Notes under the pieces: generated by a model
Told to the model about the DNA's origin: nothing
Database searches by the model: none
What the model saw: the letters and a program-made list of their open reading frames with translations, nothing else
Made by a program: the position numbers and the translations under genes
DNA from: Sphingomonas sp. 32-62-10
Lineage (GTDB): Bacteria; Pseudomonadota; Alphaproteobacteria; Sphingomonadales; Sphingomonadaceae
Assembly: GCA_002280555.1 (NCBI GenBank)
Contig: NCEE01000011.1
Span: 62,001-126,000, forward strand
Length of the DNA stretch: 64,000 nt
Direction: 5' to 3'
Shown: one piece after another, positions 7,478 to 15,685 of the stretch
Layout: every line of letters starts with the position of its first letter
How positions within the stretch are numbered: the stretch's first letter is position 1

Positions 7478-9250
7478 TCAATTGGCGCTTGGCCCCCGAC
7501 GATAGGCCTGCAACGCTTCGACCGCCGTCGACCGCCTCAGTAAACGGGCCATCGGATCAATCACGACATGCGCACCGGTCGGCAGCGCAATTGTGCCGCG
7601 CCCGCCTGCCATATCGACGCGGACCAGCGTGTCACCCATTCGCACCTCGACTGGCATCGGGAAAGCTTTGCCCCCTGTCACTTTCCACTCGAGCGACAAC
7701 ATGCCGCCCGCTTGGTTCGACACCAAATCGGGCAGCGCCGCCTGTCGCAGATAAACGTCGAAGAACCAGCCATAGTCCTTGCCGGTCACCTGGTTGACGA
7801 TCGCCTGGAATTCGGCGGACGATCCGAAGCGCGGGGTGAAATTGCCGGGTCGGGGATCGGTGCGCCCATAAACCAGCCGCCGGGTTGCCTCGAAAAAGGC
7901 GGCATCGCCGATCAGCCAGCGCAGCGTGTGCAGCGTCCAGCTGCCCTTGTAGTAAATGTCACTCGCGGGCCCGCCCTTGGCCTGTTCATAAACATCTTCT
8001 TCGGTGCGGATGGTGCCTGAGATCAGCGGGGCGCGGTTTTCGATCTTGCCGCGCTGCGCATCGAGCATTGTCGCATAGCGCGCGTCACCCTCGCGCCACT
8101 GCCCGTAAAGCGGCTGCATATAGCTGCCAAAGCCTTCGTGCAGCCAGTAATCGTCCCAGTTCGCCGCGGTCACCTGGTTGCCGAACCATTCATGTGCGAA
8201 TTCGTGGTGGAACAGCCAGTCGAACCCGTCGATCGACTTGGCATAGCCATTGCCATAAGCGTTGATCGTCTGGTGCTCCATGCCGAGATGCGGCGTTTCG
8301 ACCACGCCGACTTTTTCATCGGCAAAGGGGTAGGGGCCGATCACACTTTCGAAAAAATCCAGCGTCGGGGCGAATTCTGCGAACAAGGCTTCGGCTTGCT
8401 GCTTTTCGCCCGGCAAATACCAGTAGCTCATCGGGATGCTGTTACCGAAGTGACTCTTATACGTGCCTGACACCTGCTCATAGGGGCCGACCGTAATGGC
8501 GATCGCATAGGTATTGGGCCGCTTGATCCGCCAGTTCCATGTCGTGCGGCCATCGGCGTGCTTATCGGTACCGAGCAGCACGCCATTTGACGGCGCAGAC
8601 AGGCCCTTGGGGACCGTGATGTGGAGTGTCACCTGCGTTGGCTCGCCGGTTGGGAAATCGAGACACGGCCAGAACAGATCGCAGCCATAACCTTCGGCCG
8701 TCGACGCCACCCACGGCTTTCCGTCTCGGGTCCGCGACCAAACGAACCCGTCGTCCCAGGGCGCCCGAACCGCAACATGCGGGGTACCGCCATAACGAAT
8801 GCGCGCCTTGACCTGGTGTTTTGCAGCGATCGTTTCCGGCAGACGGATGACCAGTTGGCCGAGCGGATTGGTCCAAGCGGTGGCTGGCAAGGCGTGCCCA
8901 TCGATATCGATCGCCGTTACCGGCAGGTTGCGATCAAGATCGATGACGAGCCGATCAATCGGCTCCTTTGCGGTGAAGGCCAAGATGGCCGTCGCCGCAA
9001 TCGCCTCTCGCTCTGGCAGAATCTCGATCGCCAGATCAGCGCTGTCGAAATGCAGCTTGGCCTGATCAGCATCAATCATGCCCCCCGATTTCTGGGTCTG
9101 CTCGGTTAGCGGTGGTTCGCCTTTTTTCGGGGGAGCAGCGCCAGTCAGCGCCAGGAACGCAAATCCTGCCGCAAGCCGATTGATGCGGCGGCGCCACGCA
9201 CCATATAAGAACCAATTGGCGTCCCGATCGGGCGCCGCCGGAGACTGCAT
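7478..9250 (-). CDS. Secreted M1-family zinc aminopeptidase
   Basis: About 590 residues. The zinc site is HEFAHEWFGNQ, followed after 18 residues by the third ligand Glu in WLHEGFGSY (the HExxH-x18-E pattern). The substrate-side motif is LGMEHQTINAYGNG, close to the usual GxMEN. The N-terminus has an Arg-rich stretch and a hydrophobic run (RRRINRLAAGFAFLALTG), like a signal peptide with a long n-region, so a periplasmic location is likely. It probably trims N-terminal residues from peptides. The start is uncertain: the ATG at 9250 shares its bases with the divergent lon start, and the next Met lies after the signal-like region. Confidence 0.85.
   Translation of the reverse strand: MQSPAAPDRDANWFLYGAWRRRINRLAAGFAFLALTGAAPPKKGEPPLTEQTQKSGGMIDADQAKLHFDSADLAIEILPEREAIAATAILAFTAKEPIDRLVIDLDRNLPVTAIDIDGHALPATAWTNPLGQLVIRLPETIAAKHQVKARIRYGGTPHVAVRAPWDDGFVWSRTRDGKPWVASTAEGYGCDLFWPCLDFPTGEPTQVTLHITVPKGLSAPSNGVLLGTDKHADGRTTWNWRIKRPNTYAIAITVGPYEQVSGTYKSHFGNSIPMSYWYLPGEKQQAEALFAEFAPTLDFFESVIGPYPFADEKVGVVETPHLGMEHQTINAYGNGYAKSIDGFDWLFHHEFAHEWFGNQVTAANWDDYWLHEGFGSYMQPLYGQWREGDARYATMLDAQRGKIENRAPLISGTIRTEEDVYEQAKGGPASDIYYKGSWTLHTLRWLIGDAAFFEATRRLVYGRTDPRPGNFTPRFGSSAEFQAIVNQVTGKDYGWFFDVYLRQAALPDLVSNQAGGMLSLEWKVTGGKAFPMPVEVRMGDTLVRVDMAGGRGTIALPTGAHVVIDPMARLLRRSTAVEALQAYRRGPSAN
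9180..9208 (+). promoter_or_regulatory. Putative promoter of lon
   Basis: TTGATG at 9180-9185 and ATATAA at 9203-9208 are separated by 17 bases, a good sigma70-type match 40 bases upstream of the lon ATG. It lies inside the 5' coding end assigned to the divergent aminopeptidase. No clear heat-shock sigma-32 box was identified. Confidence 0.4.
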
Positions 9251-11669
9251 GACCAACACCTATCCCGTATTGCCGCTGCGCGACATTGTCGTTTTCCCGA
9301 ATATGATCGTGCCGCTGTTCGTGGGCCGCGACAAGTCCGTAGCCGCGCTCGAAGCCGCGATGACCGGCACCAAGGAAATTTTCCTCGTCGCCCAGCTCGA
9401 CCCGAGCGAGGACGATCCGGATCGCGATGATCTTTATGAAATCGGCGTCACCGCCGTCGTACTCCAGCTGCTGAAGCTGCCCGATGGCACCGTCCGCGTG
9501 CTTGTCGAGGGCAAGCGTCGCGCCAGATTGTCACATATTTCAGCGCAGGATGGCCATCTGACGGCGGAGATCGATATGCTCGACGCTGTCGCTTCGGCCA
9601 ATGATGCCGACGCGCCGGACGTGTCGGTCGAGATGGCTGCGCTGATGCGGTCGGTCGTCGACCAGTTTGAGAACTACGCCAAGCTCAACCGCAAGCTGCC
9701 CGCTGAAACCGCCGTACAGCTCGGTGAGATCGATGATCCGTCAAGGTTGGCCGATGCCATCGCTGCCAATATCCAGGTCAAGGTGGCCGATAAGCAATCG
9801 CTGTTGATCGAAAGCGATCCGCAAAAGCGGCTGGAGATGGTGTTCGCCTTCATGGAGGGAGAACTCGGAGTGCTGCAGGTCGAAAAGAAGATCCGCAGCC
9901 GCGTGAAGCGCCAGATGGAGAAAACTCAGCGCGAATATTACCTCAACGAGCAGTTGAAGGCCATTCAGCGCGAGCTGGGTAATGAAGGCGAGGAAGGCGA
10001 GGGCGACGAAATCGCCGAACTGACCCAAAAGATCGCGACGCTCAAACTTTCCAAAGAAGCGCGCACCAAAGCAACGGCCGAGCTCAAAAAGCTGAAGACG
10101 ATGGCGCCGATGTCTGCCGAGGCGACCGTGGTGCGCAATTATCTCGATGTGCTGCTCGGACTGCCCTGGGGCAAGAAGTCCAAGCTGAAAAAGGATATCG
10201 CGGCCGCTCAGGCGGTGCTCGACGAGGACCACTATGCCCTTGAAAAGGTGAAGGACCGGATCGTCGAATATCTCGCCGTCCAAGCACGCACCAACAAGCT
10301 GAAGGGACCGATCCTGTGCCTGGTCGGCCCGCCGGGTGTCGGTAAAACCTCGCTTGGTAAGTCGATTGCCAAGGCATGCGGGCGTGAATTTGTGCGCCAG
10401 TCGCTGGGCGGGGTGCGCGATGAGGCCGAAATCCGGGGGCATCGGCGCACCTATATCGGTTCGTTGCCGGGCAAGATCGTCACCAATTTACGCAAGGCAG
10501 GGACGAGCAATCCGCTGTTTCTGCTCGACGAGATCGACAAGCTTGGCCAGGATTTCCGCGGTGATCCGGCTTCTGCCCTGCTCGAAGTGCTTGATCCTGA
10601 GCAGAATTCGAAGTTCCAGGATCATTATCTGGAGATCGACATCGATCTTTCAGACGTAATGTTCGTAACCACCGCCAACACCCTGAATTTGCCGCAACCG
10701 CTGCTCGATCGAATGGAGATCATCCGGCTTGAGGGTTATACCGAAGACGAAAAGGTCGAGATCGCCGAACGGCATCTGATCGCCAAGCAGATTGAGGCCC
10801 ACGGCCTGAAGGCGGGCGAATTCGAGCTCGCCAATGACGGGTTGCGCGCGCTGATCCGCTATTACACGCGGGAGGCGGGCGTACGCACGTTGGAGCGCGA
10901 GATCGCCCGGCTGGCGCGCAAGGCGCTTCGCCGCATCCTTGAGGGCAAGATGACGAGCGTGGTGATCACCGCAGACAACCTCGCCGATTTCGCGGGCGTC
11001 CAGAAATACCGCTTCGGCATGGGAGAGGAAGAGCATCAGATTGGGGCGGTAACTGGCCTTGCCTGGACTGAAGTTGGCGGCGAATTGCTGACCATCGAAA
11101 GCGTCACCGTGCAGGGCAAGGGCCTGGTGCGTACGACTGGCAAACTCGGCGATGTGATGAAGGAATCGGTCGAAGCGGCGATGAGCTTCGTCAAGGCCCG
11201 GGCGCCCAGCTATGGCATCAAGCCGAGTATTTTCGCCCGCAAGGACATCCACGTCCATCTGCCCGAGGGTGCCGTGCCAAAGGACGGCCCTTCGGCCGGT
11301 ATCGGCCTGGTCACGTCGATCGTCTCGACGCTCACCGGGGTTCCGGTGCGCCGCGATGTAGCGATGACAGGTGAAGTGACCCTGCGCGGCCGCGTTCTGC
11401 CAATCGGGGGCCTGAAGGAAAAGCTGCTCGCTGCAATGCGCGGTGGCATCACCACCGTGTTGATCCCGGAAGAAAATGAGAAGGATCTGGCGGAAATCCC
11501 CGCCAACATTCGTGAGGGGCTCAAGATCATCCCGATCCGCCATGTCGATGAGGCATTACGACTCGCCCTGACCGAGCCGTTGACGGCAATCGACTGGAGC
11601 GATGCCGATGAACTCGCGGCTCTACCCCCCGTGGGCGTCCCCCCAGTTGGCGGTGAAGTGCACCACTGA
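9249..11669 (+). CDS. lon: ATP-dependent protease Lon
   Basis: An 806-residue protein starting MTNTYPVLPLRDIVVFPNM, the usual Lon N-terminus; an open frame further upstream is ignored because homology begins here. The substrate-binding domain is followed by a coiled-coil region with ERELGNEGEEGEGDE. The AAA+ Walker A is GPPGVGKTSLG and Walker B is FLLDEIDK. The protease domain has the catalytic Ser at about 682 (KDGPSAGI) and Lys at about 723 (GGLKEKL), matching the Ser-Lys dyad spacing. It degrades misfolded and regulatory proteins in the cytoplasm. The HU gene follows 194 bases downstream, a frequent proteobacterial order. Confidence 0.98.
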   Translation: MTNTYPVLPLRDIVVFPNMIVPLFVGRDKSVAALEAAMTGTKEIFLVAQLDPSEDDPDRDDLYEIGVTAVVLQLLKLPDGTVRVLVEGKRRARLSHISAQDGHLTAEIDMLDAVASANDADAPDVSVEMAALMRSVVDQFENYAKLNRKLPAETAVQLGEIDDPSRLADAIAANIQVKVADKQSLLIESDPQKRLEMVFAFMEGELGVLQVEKKIRSRVKRQMEKTQREYYLNEQLKAIQRELGNEGEEGEGDEIAELTQKIATLKLSKEARTKATAELKKLKTMAPMSAEATVVRNYLDVLLGLPWGKKSKLKKDIAAAQAVLDEDHYALEKVKDRIVEYLAVQARTNKLKGPILCLVGPPGVGKTSLGKSIAKACGREFVRQSLGGVRDEAEIRGHRRTYIGSLPGKIVTNLRKAGTSNPLFLLDEIDKLGQDFRGDPASALLEVLDPEQNSKFQDHYLEIDIDLSDVMFVTTANTLNLPQPLLDRMEIIRLEGYTEDEKVEIAERHLIAKQIEAHGLKAGEFELANDGLRALIRYYTREAGVRTLEREIARLARKALRRILEGKMTSVVITADNLADFAGVQKYRFGMGEEEHQIGAVTGLAWTEVGGELLTIESVTVQGKGLVRTTGKLGDVMKESVEAAMSFVKARAPSYGIKPSIFARKDIHVHLPEGAVPKDGPSAGIGLVTSIVSTLTGVPVRRDVAMTGEVTLRGRVLPIGGLKEKLLAAMRGGITTVLIPEENEKDLAEIPANIREGLKIIPIRHVDEALRLALTEPLTAIDWSDADELAALPPVGVPPVGGEVHH

Positions 11670-11763
11670 TGCGACGGACCGAAGCAACCAGCTGCATCTA
11701 TTAACAAGGACGGCCAATTCGTTACAGTTTCGGCTTTTTTGGCGGAATTGTGACGGATTTGTT

Positions 11764-11793
11764 TTGACAGCCGCTAGCGGACCCGCCTTAAAA
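11764..11793 (+). promoter_or_regulatory. Putative promoter of the HU gene
   Basis: TTGACA at 11764-11769 is a perfect -35 box, and CTTAAA/TTAAAA about 17-18 bases later is a fair -10. It lies about 70 bases before the HU ATG, in the lon-HU intergenic region. Confidence 0.5.
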
Positions 11794-11863
11794 GGGCGTT
11801 CGGCTACGCCGTGGTTGATTGAAATGCCTAAGATCGCAATCGTAGAAACGGGGGTTCCAAAGA

Positions 11864-12136
11864 ATGAACAAGCAGGAATTGATTGGTTCGGTCGCGGATG
11901 CGTCGGGCTTGAGCAAGGGTGATGCAAGCAAGGCCGTCGAGGCGGTGTTCGATGCGATTTCGGGTGCGCTGACCAAGGGTGATGAAGTCCGCCTGGTTGG
12001 CTTTGGCACATTTTCGGTCAGCAAGCGCAAGGCATCGACCGGACGCAACCCGCGAACTGGCGAGCCGATGACGATCAAGGCGTCGTCGCAGCCCAAGTTC
12101 AAGGCCGGCAAGGGCCTGAAAGACGCGGTAAACTGA
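11864..12136 (+). CDS. hupB: DNA-binding protein HU
   Basis: A 90-residue HU/IHF-fold protein starting MNKQELIGSVADASGLSK. It has the DNA-intercalating arm RKASTGRNPRTGEPM with the conserved Pro and ends FKAGKGLKDAVN, the classic HU C-terminus. It compacts and bends nucleoid DNA as a dimer. It sits directly downstream of lon with its own likely promoter. hupB is the usual symbol in this context; HU rather than IHF is supported by length and by the C-terminus. Confidence 0.95.
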   Translation: MNKQELIGSVADASGLSKGDASKAVEAVFDAISGALTKGDEVRLVGFGTFSVSKRKASTGRNPRTGEPMTIKASSQPKFKAGKGLKDAVN

Positions 12137-12204
12137 TTTCCGCTGGAGCATGACCATTGGCCGGGGCTGGACAAGCATCGGTCGCATGCTAAAGGCACGG
12201 CTTG

Positions 12205-12228
12205 AGGGCGGCGGGCAACTGCCGCCCT
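12205..12228 (+). terminator. Hairpin downstream of the HU gene
   Basis: AGGGCGGC pairs with GCCGCCCT across an eight-base loop, followed by TTCCTGTT, which is only weakly T-rich. It may terminate the HU transcript, but it lacks a proper T-run. Confidence 0.35.
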
Positions 12229-12262
12229 TCCTGTTCCAGCCCGCAACCGGGCGCTTCGGATC

Positions 12263-12337
12263 GGGCGCGTAGCTCAGTGGTAGAGCACACCCTTCACACG
12301 GGTGGGGTCGCAGGTTCAATCCCTGCCGCGCCCACCA
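12263..12337 (+). tRNA. tRNA-Val (CAC)
   Basis: A full cloverleaf can be drawn. The acceptor GGGCGCG pairs with CGCGCCC. The anticodon stem CACCC/GGGTG holds the loop TTCACAC with anticodon CAC. The T arm is GCAGG-TTCAATC-CCTGC. The 3' CCA is encoded. Length is 75 bases. Confidence 0.95.
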
Positions 12338-12341
12338 TATC

Positions 12342-12378
12342 AAAGGCCTGCCGGGGCGATCGTCCTGGCCGGCCTTTT
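12342..12378 (+). terminator. Rho-independent terminator after tRNA-Val
   Basis: AAAGGCC and GGCCTTT form the outer stem, with an imperfect inner GCCGGG/CCTGGC stem, ending in a TTTT run. It starts five bases after the tRNA CCA. Confidence 0.65.
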
Positions 12379-12429
12379 GCTTGTAGTGCCGCTGCATTCG
12401 TCCATCATCGGGTATTGGGGTGTGGGGCA

Positions 12430-13752
12430 ATGGAGCAGGCGATGATGAAAATCGGAATGATGACGGTTGCGCTGTCGATCGCGTCGTTAGTGATCCCTGC
12501 TGCGGCGGAAGCGCAACGTGCGCCCATCGACGACCCTGCCGCAACCCGCACGACGCTAATCGTGCCTGATGCGGTGTTCGATGGCCGCGACGGGCTGGTG
12601 CACAAGGGCTGGCGCGTTCTGGTACGCGGCACCCGCATCGTCAGCGTCGGACCAGATGTCGAAGCGCCGGTCGATGCCGAAACGATGGCGTTGCCGGGTA
12701 CGACGTTGCTGCCAGGGCTGATCGACGCACATGTCCATTTGTTCCTTCATCCCTATGACGAAACATCCTGGAATGATCAGGTGTTGAAGGAGCCGCTGGC
12801 GCTGCGGACACTGCGTGCCGGGGTGAATGCGCACGCAACACTGTTAGCTGGGTTTACCACCGTTCGCGATCTCGGCACCGAAGGCGCTGGTTATGCCGAT
12901 GTCGGGCTGAAGGCCGCGATTGCCCAGGGCATCATGACAGGCCCCCGGATGATGATCGCCACCCGCGCGCTGGTCGCGACAGGGAGCTATGGACCCAAGG
13001 GGTTCGAACCCGGCGTTGATATGCCGCAAGGGGCTGAGGAAGCTGATGGTAATGCTCTGGTGATCGCCGCCCGTCGGCAGATCGAGAATGGCGCCGATGT
13101 GATTAAGCTCTATGCCGATTATCGCTGGGCGTCCGGCGAACCCAGTCGACCGACCTTCTCAATTGCCGAGATGCGCGCGGTGGTGGAGGCAGCACATGAT
13201 GCCGGTCGCACCGTGGCGGCACATGCCAGCACCCCGGAGGGGATGCGCCGCGCGACGCTGGCCGGGGTCGACTCAATCGAGCATGGCAATGACGGCACCA
13301 CTGAAGTCTTTGCGCTGATGAAGGCGCGTGGCGTGGCATTCTGCCCGACGCTGGCCGCAACCGATGCGATCGAACGCTATCGCGGATGGAACGGTGCCGC
13401 GCCGGAGCCCCCGGCCGTCATCGCAAAGAAACGGAGCTTTGCGCTGGCCCTCAAATCGGGGGTGAAGATGTGTGTCGGCGGGGATACCGGGGTCTTTACC
13501 CACGGTGACAATGCGCGCGAGCTGGTGCTGATGATCGCTGGCGGTATGCCACCAGCCGCGGCGCTGATGGCGGCAACATCAGGCAATGCCGGCATTCTCG
13601 GCATTGCGGAGAGGCTTGGATCGATCGCGCCCGGCATGTTGGCCGATATTGTTGCGATCAAAGGAAATCCTGAACAGAAGATTGACGCAATTCGGGACGT
13701 GGCGATGGTGATGAAGGACGGCAAGGTCATAAAATCGCCACTAACTCATTGA
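12430..13752 (+). CDS. Secreted metal-dependent amidohydrolase
   Basis: About 440 residues, beginning MEQAMMKIGMMTVALSIASL; the ATG at 12445 is an equally good start. A hydrophobic signal peptide ends AAAEAQ. The amidohydrolase metal ligands are visible in order: HVH in GLIDAHVHLF, Lys in ADVIKLYAD (likely carboxylated), His in AAHAST, His in SIEHGND and Asp in VGGDTG. The overall pattern fits periplasmic Xaa-Pro dipeptidase/imidazolonepropionase-like members of the family that cleave dipeptides or aryl amides. The exact substrate cannot be read. It stands alone between tRNA-Val and the Pho-box-like region. Confidence 0.88.
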   Translation: MEQAMMKIGMMTVALSIASLVIPAAAEAQRAPIDDPAATRTTLIVPDAVFDGRDGLVHKGWRVLVRGTRIVSVGPDVEAPVDAETMALPGTTLLPGLIDAHVHLFLHPYDETSWNDQVLKEPLALRTLRAGVNAHATLLAGFTTVRDLGTEGAGYADVGLKAAIAQGIMTGPRMMIATRALVATGSYGPKGFEPGVDMPQGAEEADGNALVIAARRQIENGADVIKLYADYRWASGEPSRPTFSIAEMRAVVEAAHDAGRTVAAHASTPEGMRRATLAGVDSIEHGNDGTTEVFALMKARGVAFCPTLAATDAIERYRGWNGAAPEPPAVIAKKRSFALALKSGVKMCVGGDTGVFTHGDNARELVLMIAGGMPPAAALMAATSGNAGILGIAERLGSIAPGMLADIVAIKGNPEQKIDAIRDVAMVMKDGKVIKSPLTH

Positions 13753-13786
13753 TTTTTCATGTCGGTAAAAATGCAACGACACATAA

Positions 13787-13815
13787 TTGTCATTTTAAAG
13801 TCACTTATTTGTCTC
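13787..13815 (+). promoter_or_regulatory. Pho-box-like direct repeats
   Basis: Three seven-base units repeat every 11 bases: TTGTCAT (13787), AAGTCAC (13798) and TTGTCTC (13809), separated by AT-rich tetramers. This is the architecture of PhoB sites, built from CTGTCAT-like repeats. It ends 126 bases before the lipoprotein gene. PhoB binding is inferred. Confidence 0.5.
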
Positions 13816-13941
13816 TGAAACAGCATCCTCCCGTCATGCCCCCGGCTTACCGCCACGACCGAGGCCGACAGGGGGAACATCCGAGTCGGTCGGGGCGCCA
13901 GCCCAGTTCAGCAACCCGGAAAAAACCGGATCGGAGATTTT

Positions 13942-15585
13942 ATGGCCAGCTTCAAACGCGTTAGCCTCATCCTTTTGACCAGCTGCGCAAGCGCGGCTCT
14001 TGCTGGCTGCGACGGCGCCACCAGCGTTGCCTCACCCGGCCCGGGCACCCTTGTGATCAGCGCACCAGCACCTGCACCAGCGCCAACCCCGTCGCCAACC
14101 GCGACGCTTGCGCCAATCACGGCAGCGCAGTTCGCATCGACCGCAGGCGGCGGTGCGACGACCCCGATTACGGCTGACGAACAACTCGCTCTGGTGAATG
14201 CCGGCACGAACAACGTCCCAAGCGGCTTTGCGCCCCTGAACGGCATTCTGCCCCAGGGTGCTGCTGCAGCAGCACCGGGCTTCAACCCAACCACGCTGAA
14301 CCCAACCGGCACGTCGTTCTTCGTTACCGCCAACTATGTCGGCGCGGTCAACGGTTCGGGTGATACGGCGTTCCAGGGTTGGACTTGCGACTCAGGTGCG
14401 GCAAGTTTCGGCGGCACCGCTCCCCGCCTTTGCGTTGGCGCAGCACCTGCGGGCACCGGCGGCGCGACCGCAGTGTGCCCAACCGGCACGACCGATGATG
14501 GCTTGGTCTCGTCCTTCCGTATCTGTCGCCTGCCAACGCTGATCACCACCGATCTCACGCTCCCGCGGATCACGGGCGTTGTGTACCGCCTGCGTGGCCA
14601 GACCGAAGTGGGTGTCGATGCCGGTTCGACCAGTACGTCAACCGGCCCAACGCTGACGATCGCTGCTGGCGTCGTTATCGCGGCTGACTCGAGCGAGGCA
14701 TCGAACGATCTGCTTCTGATCAACCGCGGTGCACGCATCAATGCCGTTGGGACTTCCACTGCGCCAATCATCTTCACCGCACAGCAGAACCTTGCTGCGA
14801 ACGGCGTTTCCGATTCTTCGCAGGGCCTATGGGGTGGCGTGATCATCCTTGGGCGCGCGCCGACGGGCGTTTGCCGCACCGGCACTGGTCCAAACGATGC
14901 TGGTGGAACGAGCACGACCTGCGAAAACGCTATCGAAGGTGTTACCGGTCGTAACTATGGCGGCCCAACGCTCAACGACAATAGCGGAACCATTCAGTTC
15001 GTTCAGATCAACTATAGCGGCATCGCGATCAGCGAAGGCAACGAACTGCAGGGTTTGACGCTCGGCGGCGTTGGCAGCGGCACGACGATCAGCAACGTCC
15101 AGAGCCATAACTCTGCTGACGACGGCATCGAAATTTTCGGTGGTACGGTCAATCTTCGCTTCCTCGCCATCACCGGTGCAGACGACGATGGTTTTGACAT
15201 CGACAATGGCTATCGCGGCCTCGCTCAGTTCCTGATTGCAGCGCAGAAGAGCAGCGGCGCAACCGCTGACTCGTTCGCGACCGAAATCGAATCGAACGGT
15301 GCTGAAGATCTGCTGCCACGCAGCTGGGCACGCTATGCGAACTTTACGTTCATTACGCGCGCAGCCAGCCAGAACCCGCCAGCGTCGATCCGCTTGCGCG
15401 GTGGTGCCGACGGCACCTTCGTCAACGGCATCGTCCAGACGCCTGCTGGCGTGGCTTGCGTGAACATCACGGCGACCCAGGTTTCAGCGGCTGACCGCAC
15501 CACGGTTCGTGCGGCTAACCCTGCACTGCAGGATCAGGGCCCGCCGGTGTTCAACTCGGTCTATTTCGGCTGCCAAGGCCGCTGA
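13942..15585 (+). CDS. Putative surface lipoprotein with beta-helix-like repeats
   Basis: 547 residues. The N-terminus has a lipobox (AALAGC, lipidated Cys23, followed by Asp) and then a Pro/Ala/Thr-rich linker to about residue 60. From about residue 200 the chain shows short Gly/Asn/Thr-rich strands (LTIAAGVVIAADSSEA, QGLWGGVIILGRAP, TTISNVQSHNSADDGIEIFG) that look like a right-handed beta-helix. Several paired Cys are present in the middle. Such proteins often sit beside a TonB-dependent receptor in Caulobacterales and sphingomonads, as here. The ligand is unknown; the Pho-box-like site upstream hints at phosphorus acquisition. Pro is mostly encoded by CCA here, unlike its neighbours. Confidence 0.7.
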   Translation: MASFKRVSLILLTSCASAALAGCDGATSVASPGPGTLVISAPAPAPAPTPSPTATLAPITAAQFASTAGGGATTPITADEQLALVNAGTNNVPSGFAPLNGILPQGAAAAAPGFNPTTLNPTGTSFFVTANYVGAVNGSGDTAFQGWTCDSGAASFGGTAPRLCVGAAPAGTGGATAVCPTGTTDDGLVSSFRICRLPTLITTDLTLPRITGVVYRLRGQTEVGVDAGSTSTSTGPTLTIAAGVVIAADSSEASNDLLLINRGARINAVGTSTAPIIFTAQQNLAANGVSDSSQGLWGGVIILGRAPTGVCRTGTGPNDAGGTSTTCENAIEGVTGRNYGGPTLNDNSGTIQFVQINYSGIAISEGNELQGLTLGGVGSGTTISNVQSHNSADDGIEIFGGTVNLRFLAITGADDDGFDIDNGYRGLAQFLIAAQKSSGATADSFATEIESNGAEDLLPRSWARYANFTFITRAASQNPPASIRLRGGADGTFVNGIVQTPAGVACVNITATQVSAADRTTVRAANPALQDQGPPVFNSVYFGCQGR

Positions 15586-15620
15586 GGCCTGAGCGGGCGA
15601 CCTGGTTCGCCTTTTGAGAT

Positions 15621-15655
15621 GCCGGGGTGGTCGTGATCGCCCACCCCGGCTTTTT
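15621..15655 (+). terminator. Rho-independent terminator between lipoprotein and receptor genes
   Basis: GCCGGGGTGG pairs with CCACCCCGGC around a short loop and is followed by five T. It probably trims expression of the downstream receptor relative to the lipoprotein. Confidence 0.8.
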
Positions 15656-15685
15656 GTTACCGAAACTTGATTGGGATATTCGGCC

